Notes: generated by a model not told the origin, from the letters alone. Positions 25,256 to 35,490 are shown, counted from the first letter of the stretch. The stretch is 64,000 bases of DNA from Lewinellaceae bacterium (GCA_020636105.1 JACJYL010000002.1:124001-188000); one strand, 5' to 3'. Program-made: numbers and translations.

Positions 25256-26455
25256 TTAGATTTTGACTCTTTCGTCAAAAATAGCAATAAATTGGTTAAG
25301 AATAATGGGCCAGTTGCGAATCGGCATGGTCCATTTTTTCGTTATTTCAAAAATCGCTAGATAAACCGACTTTTTCAATGCATTATCCGTTGGAAAAGAC
25401 ATTTTGTTTTTGGTGTATTTTCTGATTTTTCCGTTGAGATTTTCAATCAAATTTGTGGTATAAATGATCGTTCTAATTTCAAGAGGGAAGTCAAAAAAAG
25501 TGGTCAGCTCATCCCAGTTATTATACCATGATTTAATAGCGTAAGGATACTTGTGATTCCATTTTTCATCAAAGTCCTTTAGAGCTGCCTGGGCGGCTTC
25601 TTTGGTCGGTGCTCCATAAATGGTTTTCATGTCTTTGGCAAAAACCTTACGATCTTTCCAGACAACGTATTTGGAAGCATTCCTGATTTGGTGCACGACA
25701 CAAATTTGAGTGCTCGTTTCAGGAAAAACACTTTTAATAGTCTGGGTAAAACCGTTGAGATTATCCGTCACGGTAATTAAGATATCTTCTACGCCCCGAG
25801 CTTTGATATCGGTCAGTACGCCCATCCAAAAACTGGCGGCTTCACTTTTACCCAACCACATGCCCAAAACCTCTTTCCTCCCGTCTTTCTTGAGTCCTAC
25901 GGCCAAATAGACTGTTTTATTGGTCACTCTGGAGTTCTCACGGACTTTAAAAACAATCCCATCCATCCACACGATTAGATACTGAGATTCCAGGGGGCGA
26001 TTTTGCCAGGCAATGATATCCTCGGTCACCTTATCGGTGATTTTGGAGATGGTAGACGTAGAGATGTTGAAGTCATACAAATCCCGAATTTGTTCCTCAA
26101 TATCGGCATTGCTCATCCCTTTGGCATAAAGTGAAATTACGATCGATTCAATGCCTTTAGCCAGCCTGGATCGTTTAGGAACAATCTGAGGTGTAAAACT
26201 TCCATCCCGGTCTCTGGGCACCTCGATTTCAGATTCGCCATAGGAGGTTTTGATTACTTTTTTAGAATTGCCGTTCCGGGCATTTGGATTGTCGCTCCTC
26301 TGGTGTTTGGCATAATCCAGATGGGCATCAATTTCTCCTTCCAGCATTTTTTCAATGCCGCGTTTGTGAAGCTCACTGAGGAAAGATTCTAACTCATCCC
26401 CAGTCTTAAATTGCTTCAGGAAATCATCGTTTAATAGATCTTCTTTTTTCATCAT
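25256..26455 (-). CDS. IS256-family (mutator type) transposase
   Basis: This 399-residue DDE transposase has an N-terminal DNA-binding region, then LIVWMDGIVFKV (first Asp), VTDNLNGF (second Asp), the C-x2-H segment CVVHQIRNASK and NLIENLNGKIRKYTK (Glu). The length matches the family. The protein is identical to copy 2 at 39955-41154 on the opposite strand. The start is the first of two adjacent Met codons, downstream of a strong 28-nt palindrome that may limit read-through. Confidence 0.94.
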   Translation of the reverse strand: MMKKEDLLNDDFLKQFKTGDELESFLSELHKRGIEKMLEGEIDAHLDYAKHQRSDNPNARNGNSKKVIKTSYGESEIEVPRDRDGSFTPQIVPKRSRLAKGIESIVISLYAKGMSNADIEEQIRDLYDFNISTSTISKITDKVTEDIIAWQNRPLESQYLIVWMDGIVFKVRENSRVTNKTVYLAVGLKKDGRKEVLGMWLGKSEAASFWMGVLTDIKARGVEDILITVTDNLNGFTQTIKSVFPETSTQICVVHQIRNASKYVVWKDRKVFAKDMKTIYGAPTKEAAQAALKDFDEKWNHKYPYAIKSWYNNWDELTTFFDFPLEIRTIIYTTNLIENLNGKIRKYTKNKMSFPTDNALKKSVYLAIFEITKKWTMPIRNWPIILNQFIAIFDERVKI

Positions 26456-26487
26456 CAGTAAAGTATGTTTTAAAATTACAAAAAATT

Positions 26488-26515
26488 AAAATAGGGGGCC
26501 ATGGCCCCCTATTTT
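26488..26515. promoter_or_regulatory. perfect 28-nt palindrome upstream of IS256-type transposase (copy 1)
   Basis: It is centred on GGGGGCCATGGCCCCC and flanked by AAAATA/TATTTT. It lies between the element end and the transposase start. It could act as a terminator against outside transcription, as in other IS elements; this role is inferred. Confidence 0.6.
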
Positions 26516-26730
26516 AAAACTTACACACTTTACTGGATACTACCAATTCAAAGCTTGTTGCTCGTATCAAACTTTCTGCTTAACCGAAAGTTTCGTGCTT
26601 AATAACCGCCTACTTTTCATATACTAACCGTTAGCCACCATTAAAATAGAAGAATCCTGATCTCAATAATCAATCACAACCATCATTGAAGAAAGAAAAG
26701 CATAGCATACTGTAATTTTAGGACCGTATC

Positions 26731-28326
26731 TTAAAACTTCCATTCCACACCCATATTCAAGTTGAACTGATGTACCCCTACTTTTAAATCATCATCGCTG
26801 AATAACTGGTTGTTGCTCCAATTCCATTGAGGGCGAAAAGCAAGTTTGATATGTTCTGATAAATGATAATTAATAAATGGGCTCATTCTAAGACTTAGGC
26901 CAAACTTTTCAAAAATAGCAGCTGGATCAGATTGTGAAAAATTGATAACTGAAGATTGGTCATCCAATGTTTTGCCAGACTGATAAATACGGAAATTAAA
27001 TGCCACTCCACCTGAAATACCATAACTCCATTTATTATTATGTTGAATAAATCCAACCTCCACCGGAATGCTTAATAAGCGGTATTTATTGTAATGTTCT
27101 ATTTGTCGTATAATTCTAGCACCAACTATTGTATCGCCAAACTGCTCACTGACCGTATTCCCTAAACTGTCAATGAACACAGCTAACAAGGCCTGGGGTT
27201 TGAATATTTGACTGTCCCTTTGGGTGCTATATGTGAATTTAGAGTGCAATTGGTGATATTCCAATCCGCTGGAAACCTGCCATTTTTTATTGATGCTCAG
27301 GGCGGTAAGAAGTCCGATACTATACCCGGTTTTTCCTTTTTCTGTTTTTTCTTTTAAGGTTGCTGTTTCGTCTTGAGAATGAAAATAAAAATATGGTTGA
27401 TTAAATCCACTAATAACAGTAAAGCTCCAAGAAAGAGGGATGCCGGAAGAAAGGCCATCCGGCAATAATTTATCCTTGGGTAGCAGCTCCAGGTTGGGAA
27501 GGGGGCTTTCCTTTAATAGCGAATATGGCTTTAAAGGCAGTGTTGCCAATTCCAAAGTGTCGCTCAAGGAACGAATGTTTCCATTCAAAACTATGCCGTC
27601 ATCTGGCAATTTGTCTGTCGCTTCGTTTGGAATACTAAGTTGTGTTTCTTTATTTGTTTGATTATTAGCATTATCTGTAGTTGCTGATATGACTGCGTCA
27701 TTTACTGCCTGATTTATGTAGTCTTTATTATCTTCGAGTGATGATTTTTTTTTGGTTTGCGATAAAGAGTTTGATGTTTTTTCTTCGCTATTATTTAAAT
27801 CGGATGGTGAGGAAAATAAAGTCTCTCTTTCCTGGTTATCATGTATACGTAAAGCATTTTTTTTACCTGAAAAATTCTCATTCCTCGTCCTGCTTAATTC
27901 ATGCGAATTAGATTTTTCGATGTCGATTGGAGCGTTTGGAGAATTAACTTTATTTTCTTTTCCGATTACTTTTGTAGTTTCAGTAATATCATGAGCGTGG
28001 TTATTTTCATTGAAGGAAAGGGAGTCCGCAGGTTTAATTTCCGTTATACCATCAATGGACAGTTCATCATTCTGATTGGTTAAGACTGTACTATTTTCAA
28101 TCTCACCAGGATTTTGTTTAATATGATAGACCACAAGGATGGAAACAGGCACTAACAATAAAAGCAGTAAGCCATGTTTCCAATTAAACGACCACCAACC
28201 AGTTTTTCTACCAGTATCATCCAACTCTGAGGCAATCTCCCCCCAAAGACCTTCTACATCAAAGTCATCGCCAGGTAATTCCTGGTTGTTAAATCTATTG
28301 GTATATTCTTCTTCTAGATTTTCCAT
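26731..28326 (-). CDS. membrane-spanning protein with C-terminal outer-membrane beta-barrel-like domain
   Basis: This 531-residue protein has a short cytoplasmic N-terminus (about 1-48, with a DDFDVEGLWGEI motif), one membrane helix (about 49-68), and a long Ser/Asn/Glu-rich linker (about 70-290). It ends in a domain (about 300-531) with alternating beta strands ending in aromatic residues (NMGVEWKF), like PorT/OmpW-type barrels. It lies 50 bp downstream of an ECF sigma gene on the same strand. In Bacteroidota such proteins often serve as sigma regulators; that role is inferred from position and topology. It is the last gene of an eight-gene minus-strand block. Confidence 0.7.
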   Translation of the reverse strand: MENLEEEYTNRFNNQELPGDDFDVEGLWGEIASELDDTGRKTGWWSFNWKHGLLLLLLVPVSILVVYHIKQNPGEIENSTVLTNQNDELSIDGITEIKPADSLSFNENNHAHDITETTKVIGKENKVNSPNAPIDIEKSNSHELSRTRNENFSGKKNALRIHDNQERETLFSSPSDLNNSEEKTSNSLSQTKKKSSLEDNKDYINQAVNDAVISATTDNANNQTNKETQLSIPNEATDKLPDDGIVLNGNIRSLSDTLELATLPLKPYSLLKESPLPNLELLPKDKLLPDGLSSGIPLSWSFTVISGFNQPYFYFHSQDETATLKEKTEKGKTGYSIGLLTALSINKKWQVSSGLEYHQLHSKFTYSTQRDSQIFKPQALLAVFIDSLGNTVSEQFGDTIVGARIIRQIEHYNKYRLLSIPVEVGFIQHNNKWSYGISGGVAFNFRIYQSGKTLDDQSSVINFSQSDPAAIFEKFGLSLRMSPFINYHLSEHIKLAFRPQWNWSNNQLFSDDDLKVGVHQFNLNMGVEWKF

Positions 28327-28376
28327 GTTTTAAATATTTAGAAGTACAGGGTACTCATGCCCCGATCTGATTTATT

Positions 28377-28913
28377 TTAATTGTCTATTAACATTGGTTT
28401 GGCTTTTTGAAACCATGCTTTTGCCCTTGAAAGGTTCTTTCTGGACAATGCCTCGCTGATCCCAAGAAAAGAAGCAATTTCCTTATGATTGTAACCTTCA
28501 ATAACAAAAAGGTTGAAGACTTCAAAATAACCTTTCGGCATCTTTTTTAAAATAGCCAACAATTTGTCATCTGTTACTTGTTCAAGTGCAGTCGGCCTTT
28601 GCGTTCCTTCGTGGTTGACAACCAGGAGCTCTTCCGTCGGTGCACCTATAACCCTCTCGTTATAATTAAGGCAAGTATTGATAATTATCCGGCTTGCCCA
28701 ACTTTTTAAGGGTGCTTTCTTAGAGTCGTAGGTATTTATACTCTTAAAAATTTTGACAAAGCTTTCTTGCAGTACATCTTTCTCATAAGAAGTGTTTCGC
28801 AAATACCTATTCGCAACAGCTCTCAGATAAGGAAGAAGTATTAAATACAATTCCTTTTGATCCTTTCGGTTATTAGAAATGCAGCCTTCTAATATGCCTG
28901 GAGCTAATTCCAT
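28377..28913 (-). CDS. ECF-type RNA polymerase sigma-70 factor
   Basis: This 178-residue protein has region 2 (about 20-85: YLILLPYLRAVANRYLRNTSYEKDVLQESFVKIF) and region 4 (about 120-172: LLAILKKMPKGYFEVFNLFVIEGYNHKEIASFLGI with helix-turn-helix). The first ATG is used. It is followed by the membrane protein at 26731-28326, its likely regulator, with a 50-bp gap. The upstream neighbours encode T9SS-exported proteins, so a regulon of cell-surface functions is plausible. Confidence 0.9.
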   Translation of the reverse strand: MELAPGILEGCISNNRKDQKELYLILLPYLRAVANRYLRNTSYEKDVLQESFVKIFKSINTYDSKKAPLKSWASRIIINTCLNYNERVIGAPTEELLVVNHEGTQRPTALEQVTDDKLLAILKKMPKGYFEVFNLFVIEGYNHKEIASFLGISEALSRKNLSRAKAWFQKAKPMLIDN

Positions 28914-28952
28914 CTATAGCTATGTTAGTTTTTTGAAATCGTTGAAACAACT

Positions 28953-31895
28953 CTAGTAAACAATTATTTTATGAATTAAGGAGTCCATCAAAGGATGACT
29001 AATTTTTGCAAAGTATATTCCTCTTGCCCAGTTGGATACATCTATTTGAAAAACACCTTTATTGTTTAACTTATGAGTATTGACCAATTTCCCAAGTTCA
29101 TCAAAAATATTCAATAGATAAGTATCGGCAACACTTGTATTTTCTTCAATGTTTATATTCAAAATTGTTGAAACTGGATTAGGGAACACCTTAAATGTGG
29201 TAGTTATAATCTGAGCTTCGGAATTGCCGGTAGAAATCATTTTATTGGTTGCGTTGGGAGTAGGAATTTGAAAAACAACCCAATCCAAACCACCATCAGG
29301 TAGTCTGCCATAAGAGGTGTTTTGGGACAATAGCGAAAATTCTATGGCATCAATTTCGGAAATCTCATCTGTTTGATTTTTATAAAATAACCCGACAACT
29401 TCCCCTTGCGCCTTTAATTTGAAATTCAAATGCAATACTCCCTGCTCTGGATCATCATCAGCAAAAAAAGTAATATACTCCCCAGGCAGCAGATTGGTTT
29501 TATCTGGTTCCGAACTGGGTATCTCCCATTTTAGGGGATCATCCAAATCATCAGTTAAATATAATTCTGCAAGGTTGACAGGAGTATCTCCTCCATTATA
29601 GATTTCAATCCAGTCTTCAAAGGCACCTGAATCATCAGGGTACAAGCTATTATTGGAAGCCATGATTTCATTAATATATAATGATGGAAGTTGAGTACTT
29701 TCATCCGGTCCAAATACTGCCTGTAACATTATATCTTCTGTTAAGGCCAAGGTCAAAGAAGGGTCGTCCGAATTAATATCCCCTTCCCAGTATAAAAATT
29801 GAAATCCCGGTTTGGCTATAGCTGTTACGTTAATTTCAAAACCCTCATAATATTTACCATTCCAAGGGTATGGTCGTTTTTGCCAGCCCAGAGTGTTTTC
29901 ATCAATAATTATCGTATTAATCTTAATATTTCCTGCCTGAGTATCAGAGACATTTAATTCGATGTCATGAAGGGTTGGATTTAGGTCAAATTCACTGGCA
30001 ATATGGACCCTATTGTAATATTGACGTTGCTCCAAAAAGTTTCTCGTATGATCTAAATCCGTATTCCATTGACTAACAGAACTTCCCCATCTGGAAAATT
30101 GTTTTTGCATATCAGACTCGATGGAACTGGCCAAATAATCAAATTGATAGAGGGTGTATTCTGGTTGGAAAGTGGTATTTAAGAGGTCTAAAAATCGAGT
30201 GATAAATTGTCTTTTAAAATCTTCATTCTCTACAATATTGCGAAACATCCACGTCCAATCATCATTTCCCCAACCTCCCCAACTGGTAACCATATGCATA
30301 AAGTCAAAGTCAGGATGTCCAACTGGATAATTTTTCTGAGTACCTAAAGCATAATCGGTATCCCAAAGTACCCATTTCCATTTTCCTGACGGTGTTTTTG
30401 GCCTCCAAAATTTAGTATTATTGTTTATCCAATCCTGATTGCCTATGAAAATTTCAAAAATTTGATAATCAATATAGTTATCAACATCTATCCAGTCTTC
30501 AACAACCTGGTAATTTTGGCTGACACTTAAATCTTTTTCCACCACGTAAGCATTTAATGCGTTCCAGTCATTCCAATCCCCGCAAACTGTTTTCATTCGA
30601 CCGGGTTCAGCGTAATCATACTCCAGAAAATCAACCTCATCTTTAGCATATCCAAAATTGGATTCAATGTAGTGCTCGTCCTGCCGTTCTCTTAAATTAT
30701 AAACCCCCCAATAATTGCCGTTTATGTAAACATGAACGGGTTGATAAGCAGCTATCCCGTATTCTATATCTTGCAATTGATAAACTCGATGAGTAAATGC
30801 ATCTCTGATGTGTGTTTTTTGTGATTGGGCTCCATCATTTCCTCCGTTTCTCAACACTAAGGTTTTAAAACTGTCAATATCCTTATCTTCAAAAATTTTG
30901 TAATTGATGATCTTTGTACCATAACTTTCCCGTGCATATAATCGCAGTGATTTTTGCTGAAGACTACTTGGTGAATGAATTTTTACGCCAAGATCAATTT
31001 TAAATCCCAGAGATTGATCTAACTCATAGTACTCTAAATGAATTGGACGTTCTTCCCCAGAATTGTAGTTTTGATAAATGCCATTGCTTCCAAATAAATT
31101 ATCAGGATCGGTCGCAAGACTTATCACCCTCAAATTCAGATCATTGTCGAAAAGGTAGCTATTGGTTGTTATTCTGCTTGGCAATGCGTCTTGACGATAT
31201 GCTTTTACTCTCAAAACGGTATTTGTACTTATCGTGATAGGGCTGGAATAAAGCGGTGAACTTTCGTTGGGGGAAGAACCATCAATAGTATACCTGAGTT
31301 GATCATCAGGATGATTGGGGTTGAGGGTAATGGTAACTGACGTAGTGTAAATTCCCCCCTCTTGAGATAATCCTGGCACCTTTGCTCTATCAGAAAAATG
31401 ATTAGTATTATTTTCACTTTCAGGAGTTGGGACATTAAAATAATACCAATTAATTAGATCCGAAGGAATTCTACCGATAGATATATCCGGGGCCAATTGG
31501 ATGGAAGGACTTTCATCTAATAATTCCCTTGACGGGGAGAATAGAAAAAGTGATTCTCCTGTTGATTTAATTTTAAAATTACAATGAATTTCTCCAGATG
31601 TAGTTACTGTGTTTTTACCACTTGCCCAAATAAGTAAATATCCATTAGCGGGGATTTCCACATCTGGAAAGATCCATTTGTCTGGATATTCCAAATCATC
31701 CGATAAGGAGTAATTGGATAATAATATTTCAGTGTTTTGATTGTTGAATAATTCTATCCAATCGGAATATTCATTTTCAAAATCAGTTATCGTATTTGCA
31801 TTGGAAGACATATACTCATTAATTATAAGGCTGGATTGAGCGAAATTATAACCAACGCAGAAATGTACCAGTATTCCTATTATGATTTTATTCAT
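28953..31895 (-). CDS. secreted CotH-like protein with lamin-tail and T9SS domains
   Basis: This 980-residue protein comprises a signal peptide (1-19), a lamin-tail domain (about 20-165; INEYMSSNANTITDFENEYSDWIELFN), a chitobiase-type C-terminal Fn3-like domain (about 175-245; RYTIDGSSP), a CotH kinase-like domain (about 255-640; THIRDAFTHR, VHVYINGNYWGVYNLRE, LWDTDYALG), a region with YWEGDINSDDP, a second lamin-tail domain (about 735-880) and a T9SS type A sorting domain (VFPNPVSTILNI ... KIIVY). CotH relatives are protein kinases of surface or spore proteins; the target here is unknown. It is exported to the cell surface or released. Confidence 0.88.
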   Translation of the reverse strand: MNKIIIGILVHFCVGYNFAQSSLIINEYMSSNANTITDFENEYSDWIELFNNQNTEILLSNYSLSDDLEYPDKWIFPDVEIPANGYLLIWASGKNTVTTSGEIHCNFKIKSTGESLFLFSPSRELLDESPSIQLAPDISIGRIPSDLINWYYFNVPTPESENNTNHFSDRAKVPGLSQEGGIYTTSVTITLNPNHPDDQLRYTIDGSSPNESSPLYSSPITISTNTVLRVKAYRQDALPSRITTNSYLFDNDLNLRVISLATDPDNLFGSNGIYQNYNSGEERPIHLEYYELDQSLGFKIDLGVKIHSPSSLQQKSLRLYARESYGTKIINYKIFEDKDIDSFKTLVLRNGGNDGAQSQKTHIRDAFTHRVYQLQDIEYGIAAYQPVHVYINGNYWGVYNLRERQDEHYIESNFGYAKDEVDFLEYDYAEPGRMKTVCGDWNDWNALNAYVVEKDLSVSQNYQVVEDWIDVDNYIDYQIFEIFIGNQDWINNNTKFWRPKTPSGKWKWVLWDTDYALGTQKNYPVGHPDFDFMHMVTSWGGWGNDDWTWMFRNIVENEDFKRQFITRFLDLLNTTFQPEYTLYQFDYLASSIESDMQKQFSRWGSSVSQWNTDLDHTRNFLEQRQYYNRVHIASEFDLNPTLHDIELNVSDTQAGNIKINTIIIDENTLGWQKRPYPWNGKYYEGFEINVTAIAKPGFQFLYWEGDINSDDPSLTLALTEDIMLQAVFGPDESTQLPSLYINEIMASNNSLYPDDSGAFEDWIEIYNGGDTPVNLAELYLTDDLDDPLKWEIPSSEPDKTNLLPGEYITFFADDDPEQGVLHLNFKLKAQGEVVGLFYKNQTDEISEIDAIEFSLLSQNTSYGRLPDGGLDWVVFQIPTPNATNKMISTGNSEAQIITTTFKVFPNPVSTILNINIEENTSVADTYLLNIFDELGKLVNTHKLNNKGVFQIDVSNWARGIYFAKISHPLMDSLIHKIIVY

Positions 31896-31941
31896 TTATT
31901 TAAGTTTTTAAAATTTACTTAACAAGCCCTTCATTACGTGC

Positions 31942-33477
31942 TTATCTAAGCACGGCAAACTTCTTGACAAGTCGTTCTTCGTTGTGTAATGTTGTAAGAA
32001 GATATAACCCCGAGGGGAGTTCTGAAATATCAGCAACAATGTTGTTCTCCCCAGCATGGTAATAAGTCGTACCAAATGATTTGATTATTTGCCCGGTTAG
32101 GTTAGAAATAGCCAATTCCAAACTAACAGGATGGGCGAGGTGGAAATCTACAATGAGCTCTTCACCAATTGCCGGGTTCGGATAAATAGACAATGAATTA
32201 AGGTTTAGAAAATGACCAGTACTGGTAGTAGGTTCAGCAACGGCATGGAAAGGGTTGGACTCGATTGCGCCAAAATGGCCGCCCTCAAAAATTACGTTTC
32301 CACTGATATCCCTCACCTTGTAATAACCTACACCGAGTTCACAACACATCCCGTCACCATAATAATCAGTAATAACAAAATCGTAGCAACCTTCGTGGGG
32401 GAGCACTACCTGAATATTGTATTGTTCAGTAAATGAGTAAGCATTGGGGTCAGCGGGAGGCGGGGAGGTGTTGGTGCCAATATTGGTCAAACCAACTCCA
32501 TGATTCCCCCCTTCTGCAACGACCGTGTTGCCATTGTCCACATCCAATATGGCCCAGTACGTTTCCCGGCCCGCCTGGTCGGTCATGATTTCAATGTCCA
32601 ATGTGAGCATTTCTATATAATGACTGACTTTTCTTGTGGTCAGGTTGTTGGCAGGGCTCTCATCCCCTGCAGCCACAATATTGAAAGTTATTTCTGTCCC
32701 CGTTGAAATCGGTAAAGGTTCGAAGCTTAGGGTTTCTTCCTCAAAAGTTGCCAAATTGCCTGTCCACTCCATTGAAGAGACTATGTTTCCATTTACCAAA
32801 GCCTCGATTGTTGCCGATGTAAGCGGTTGTGTGCCTGCATTGAATATTTCAAGGTCGAACTTGGCTTCTGAATCGGGGCAAGAAAAACCGGATACCTCTC
32901 GACAGCCGAAGGACGCATCTTTTGTTTTTGAAGGAACTGTACATTGGTCATTAAGCAAAGCTGCTTTTACGGTTTCAAATGGCACGATTCCCAATTCATA
33001 GATGGTCTTGTCAATTGGACAGATTTTATAAATTGTCGGATAAAAATTGATTTGCAGAACCGAAGCTAAAGAGGCATTATCAACAAAAGGGTAAGGGGTC
33101 TCCGCCAACCAATCCCCCCTGGTGGTTCCTGTGTTGCCCATCAGATCGTCAAGGGTAGTTCCAGGGTCAACTTCAATGGCAAACACCATGACATTTCCTG
33201 TTCCTTCTGGGCCATAGCAATTATAAATATCCCTGAGTATATGTGAATTATGAAAGGCCCAACAAGGTCCACACCAAGTGGTGAAGACATCGAGTATAAC
33301 GCCTCTACCTGAGTCAAGAACTTCATATAAATCATAATTATTCCCATTTATATCAGTCAAGGTCATATTAGGCACCACACTTCCGTCAGGAAGCTGAGAT
33401 GCTGCCTTTTCCACAAAACCAGAAAAAAATAAAACAACCAAAAAAATATGGATGAAGATATTACTACTACTTTTCAT
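31942..33477 (-). CDS. secreted thioredoxin-like protein with T9SS sorting domain
   Basis: This 511-residue protein has a signal peptide (about 1-27), a TlpA/thioredoxin-like domain (about 28-175) with the redox motif WCGPC after VFTTW, and a cis-Pro region in NFYPTIYKI. A beta-sandwich region with CxxS/C pairs (CREVSGFSCPDSEAKF) follows, then DYYGDGMCCELG, a pattern common in Bacteroidota surface proteins, and a type A sorting domain (IYPNPAIGEELI ... KKFAVLR). It is probably a surface-located thiol protein. The first Met directly precedes the signal peptide. It is 46 bp upstream of the CotH gene. Confidence 0.85.
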   Translation of the reverse strand: MKSSSNIFIHIFLVVLFFSGFVEKAASQLPDGSVVPNMTLTDINGNNYDLYEVLDSGRGVILDVFTTWCGPCWAFHNSHILRDIYNCYGPEGTGNVMVFAIEVDPGTTLDDLMGNTGTTRGDWLAETPYPFVDNASLASVLQINFYPTIYKICPIDKTIYELGIVPFETVKAALLNDQCTVPSKTKDASFGCREVSGFSCPDSEAKFDLEIFNAGTQPLTSATIEALVNGNIVSSMEWTGNLATFEEETLSFEPLPISTGTEITFNIVAAGDESPANNLTTRKVSHYIEMLTLDIEIMTDQAGRETYWAILDVDNGNTVVAEGGNHGVGLTNIGTNTSPPPADPNAYSFTEQYNIQVVLPHEGCYDFVITDYYGDGMCCELGVGYYKVRDISGNVIFEGGHFGAIESNPFHAVAEPTTSTGHFLNLNSLSIYPNPAIGEELIVDFHLAHPVSLELAISNLTGQIIKSFGTTYYHAGENNIVADISELPSGLYLLTTLHNEERLVKKFAVLR

Positions 33478-33655
33478 TTTGTATCTGTATTATATTAGGG
33501 AGTAAGAGAAACCGACCAAAGGGTTTACCTGCCTAAGAAACAGCCCCTATAGCTAAAAAATATTGGTTATCAAAAAGTAACAACCATTTTTGAATCAATT
33601 TTCGACAATAATACTCCGGTAAGAATTTAGGCCTGAACCTTCACCGAAGTATTGA

Positions 33656-35365
33656 TTACTTAAACATTATTTTATAAACAAAATAACCATTTTCATCTTG
33701 AATTTTAACAAAATAAATTCCTGTCGCAATGCCATATTTTTGCATATCGACATTAAGGTTATTTCCATTTGCTTTAATTTTATCAATAACTCGCCCAGAT
33801 GGAGAAATAATGGTTATATCCGCTTTATCAGAAATAATATCTGAAATGTATATTATCCCACTGGTCGGGTTTGGATAAATTTTTATATTATTGGAAGTGT
33901 TGAGATCAGCTACATCAGTAGTACCTCCACCAGCGACAAATTGATAAACACCATCCGGCGCAACAAATGGCTTTGAAATAGTCTTAAGGTTATTATCTGT
34001 CGCAGCGATGTAATAATAGATCGTTGTATTTGCGGACTGGTGTGGGATATCTGCAACATACTTATCACCAGACGTATAACTCATAGCAACATCCTGATAC
34101 GGACCATTGGGATCTGTACTCCAAAACATGCTTACATTACTTAGCCCTAAGTTGGACATTACCGTAGCTTCGACCGGGTAGTCTCCACCGATGTACACCG
34201 TGTCTTCATACCAAGCATGTTTTATATAGATCGGATCATTAGCATATATCTCCTTCGTCATGCAATGGATAGTACCGGCGCTTTCCTGGAATTGACGACA
34301 GTTGACACCAACAATGTTGTATCCGGGCATTGCCGCTTCATAAGCATCGAGTGCAAGTTGGTCATAGGGCTGAGAGAGATATTGAGGTACCAGCACCGTT
34401 TTATTGATGATCAGAGAGTTGGTGTAAGTGGCAAAGTTGGTAAGCGTTGTTACATTAAGAGGGATGCTATTGTCACTCGGAGCATTTTGAATCGGTATAA
34501 TCTCAAAGTCCCTTCCAAATGCGCTTTGCAAATGGTTGCCGATCATGCTCATTGTTGTGTCAATTTTATGCTGCCACGCTTCCAACTCTCCAGGGACCGG
34601 ATTAACATCCGGGTGAGCATTGGACGGAGGTATGTAGCTTACAACAAGAGTCTCCTCGTCAAGCAGTTTCAAGTAATAGTCAATATGCCAATCCATTCCA
34701 AGTACATTTAGAGTTTGTGATACTCCTAAATAATTTGATTGGGGTATGGAATTGTTGATCATTCCCAATGGGGTATTGTTGTCAATGATATCAAGTTCGT
34801 GTACTGCGGCAATATTAAAAGTGCCGTGACCATCAGACAGCCAATTTCCCCCATCATAGTAAAATTCCGAATTGTTGGCTGTATAGGGCATTTGCGCCAG
34901 TGGAAGATTCAGCCTGCTACTAATTGAATCACCATAACTGTTGTCATCAGCATACTTGTACAAATGCAGATCTCCTACTTGATTTTCATAAACGCTGAAC
35001 ATACCGTGGTCTCTTAACCAAGGATTAACATCATAATCCACTTCGATAATTTCAACTAATGGCGAATTAATTCCCCTATTCGAGAACACCGTATCAAGAA
35101 TTATATCTCCAACCCCATATAGCTCATCATTACCATCGAAAATGTAGAATTTGATGTTTTCATTTATGCATGCCTCTGCAACTTTTACGAAGGGGTCAAC
35201 ACTTTCATCCCACGGTAGATCGGGATGTGAGCTTACTGGAACGAATCCCATGACTATTGCTTGTTGTTCTTCCCATTCAGCAGGTGAACGAGGATTAGAA
35301 ACCTGAGCTTGACTCAAAATGGTCATACTCATGAGAACGAAAAATATGATTGCTGTCTTTTTCAT
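33656..35365 (-). CDS. secreted agmatine/peptidylarginine deiminase-like enzyme with T9SS domain
   Basis: This 569-residue protein has a signal peptide (about 1-20) and a PAD_porph-type guanidino-modifying domain (about 25-385). Likely catalytic residues are Asp119 (WLRDHG), His227 (DWHIDYY), Asn316 (YTNSLIINKT) and Cys368 (GTIHCMTKE); the spacing closely matches the Asp/His/Asn/Cys set known from Porphyromonas PPAD. A beta domain follows (about 390-470), then a type A sorting domain (IYPNPTSGIIYIS ... YKIMFK). The reaction would be deimination of agmatine or of arginine in peptides; which one cannot be told from sequence. The enzyme would act outside the cell. Confidence 0.88.
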   Translation of the reverse strand: MKKTAIIFFVLMSMTILSQAQVSNPRSPAEWEEQQAIVMGFVPVSSHPDLPWDESVDPFVKVAEACINENIKFYIFDGNDELYGVGDIILDTVFSNRGINSPLVEIIEVDYDVNPWLRDHGMFSVYENQVGDLHLYKYADDNSYGDSISSRLNLPLAQMPYTANNSEFYYDGGNWLSDGHGTFNIAAVHELDIIDNNTPLGMINNSIPQSNYLGVSQTLNVLGMDWHIDYYLKLLDEETLVVSYIPPSNAHPDVNPVPGELEAWQHKIDTTMSMIGNHLQSAFGRDFEIIPIQNAPSDNSIPLNVTTLTNFATYTNSLIINKTVLVPQYLSQPYDQLALDAYEAAMPGYNIVGVNCRQFQESAGTIHCMTKEIYANDPIYIKHAWYEDTVYIGGDYPVEATVMSNLGLSNVSMFWSTDPNGPYQDVAMSYTSGDKYVADIPHQSANTTIYYYIAATDNNLKTISKPFVAPDGVYQFVAGGGTTDVADLNTSNNIKIYPNPTSGIIYISDIISDKADITIISPSGRVIDKIKANGNNLNVDMQKYGIATGIYFVKIQDENGYFVYKIMFK

Positions 35366-35490
35366 TAAAATTTAGTTTTAAATTCAAAATCTATAATACA
35401 CTGTTTTCGATTTTTTGGCTTATGAAGGTTTTGAGTGAAAAAGAATAAAAGCCTGAGTGAATTCACAATTTGCATATCATTGGTTTAGGC

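Larger units (their letters stand above)
25203..26544 (-). mobile_element. IS256-family element, copy 1 (1,342 bp)
   Basis: It has an 8-bp target duplication AATTCAAA (25195-25202 and 26545-26552) and imperfect terminal repeats GACAGTATCC and GGTAGTATCC. It lies in the loop part of attC-like site S16 and carries one transposase gene. Confidence 0.92.
25153..26639 (+). repeat. attC-like site S16, interrupted by IS256-type copy 1
   Basis: R'' GTTTGCTAAC (25153-25162) is the exact complement of the cassette start GTTAGCAAAC. The left arm GTATATAAAAAATAGGCG matches S6. The right arm and CCGTTAGCCACC follow at 26611-26639 after the IS. Confidence 0.78.
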
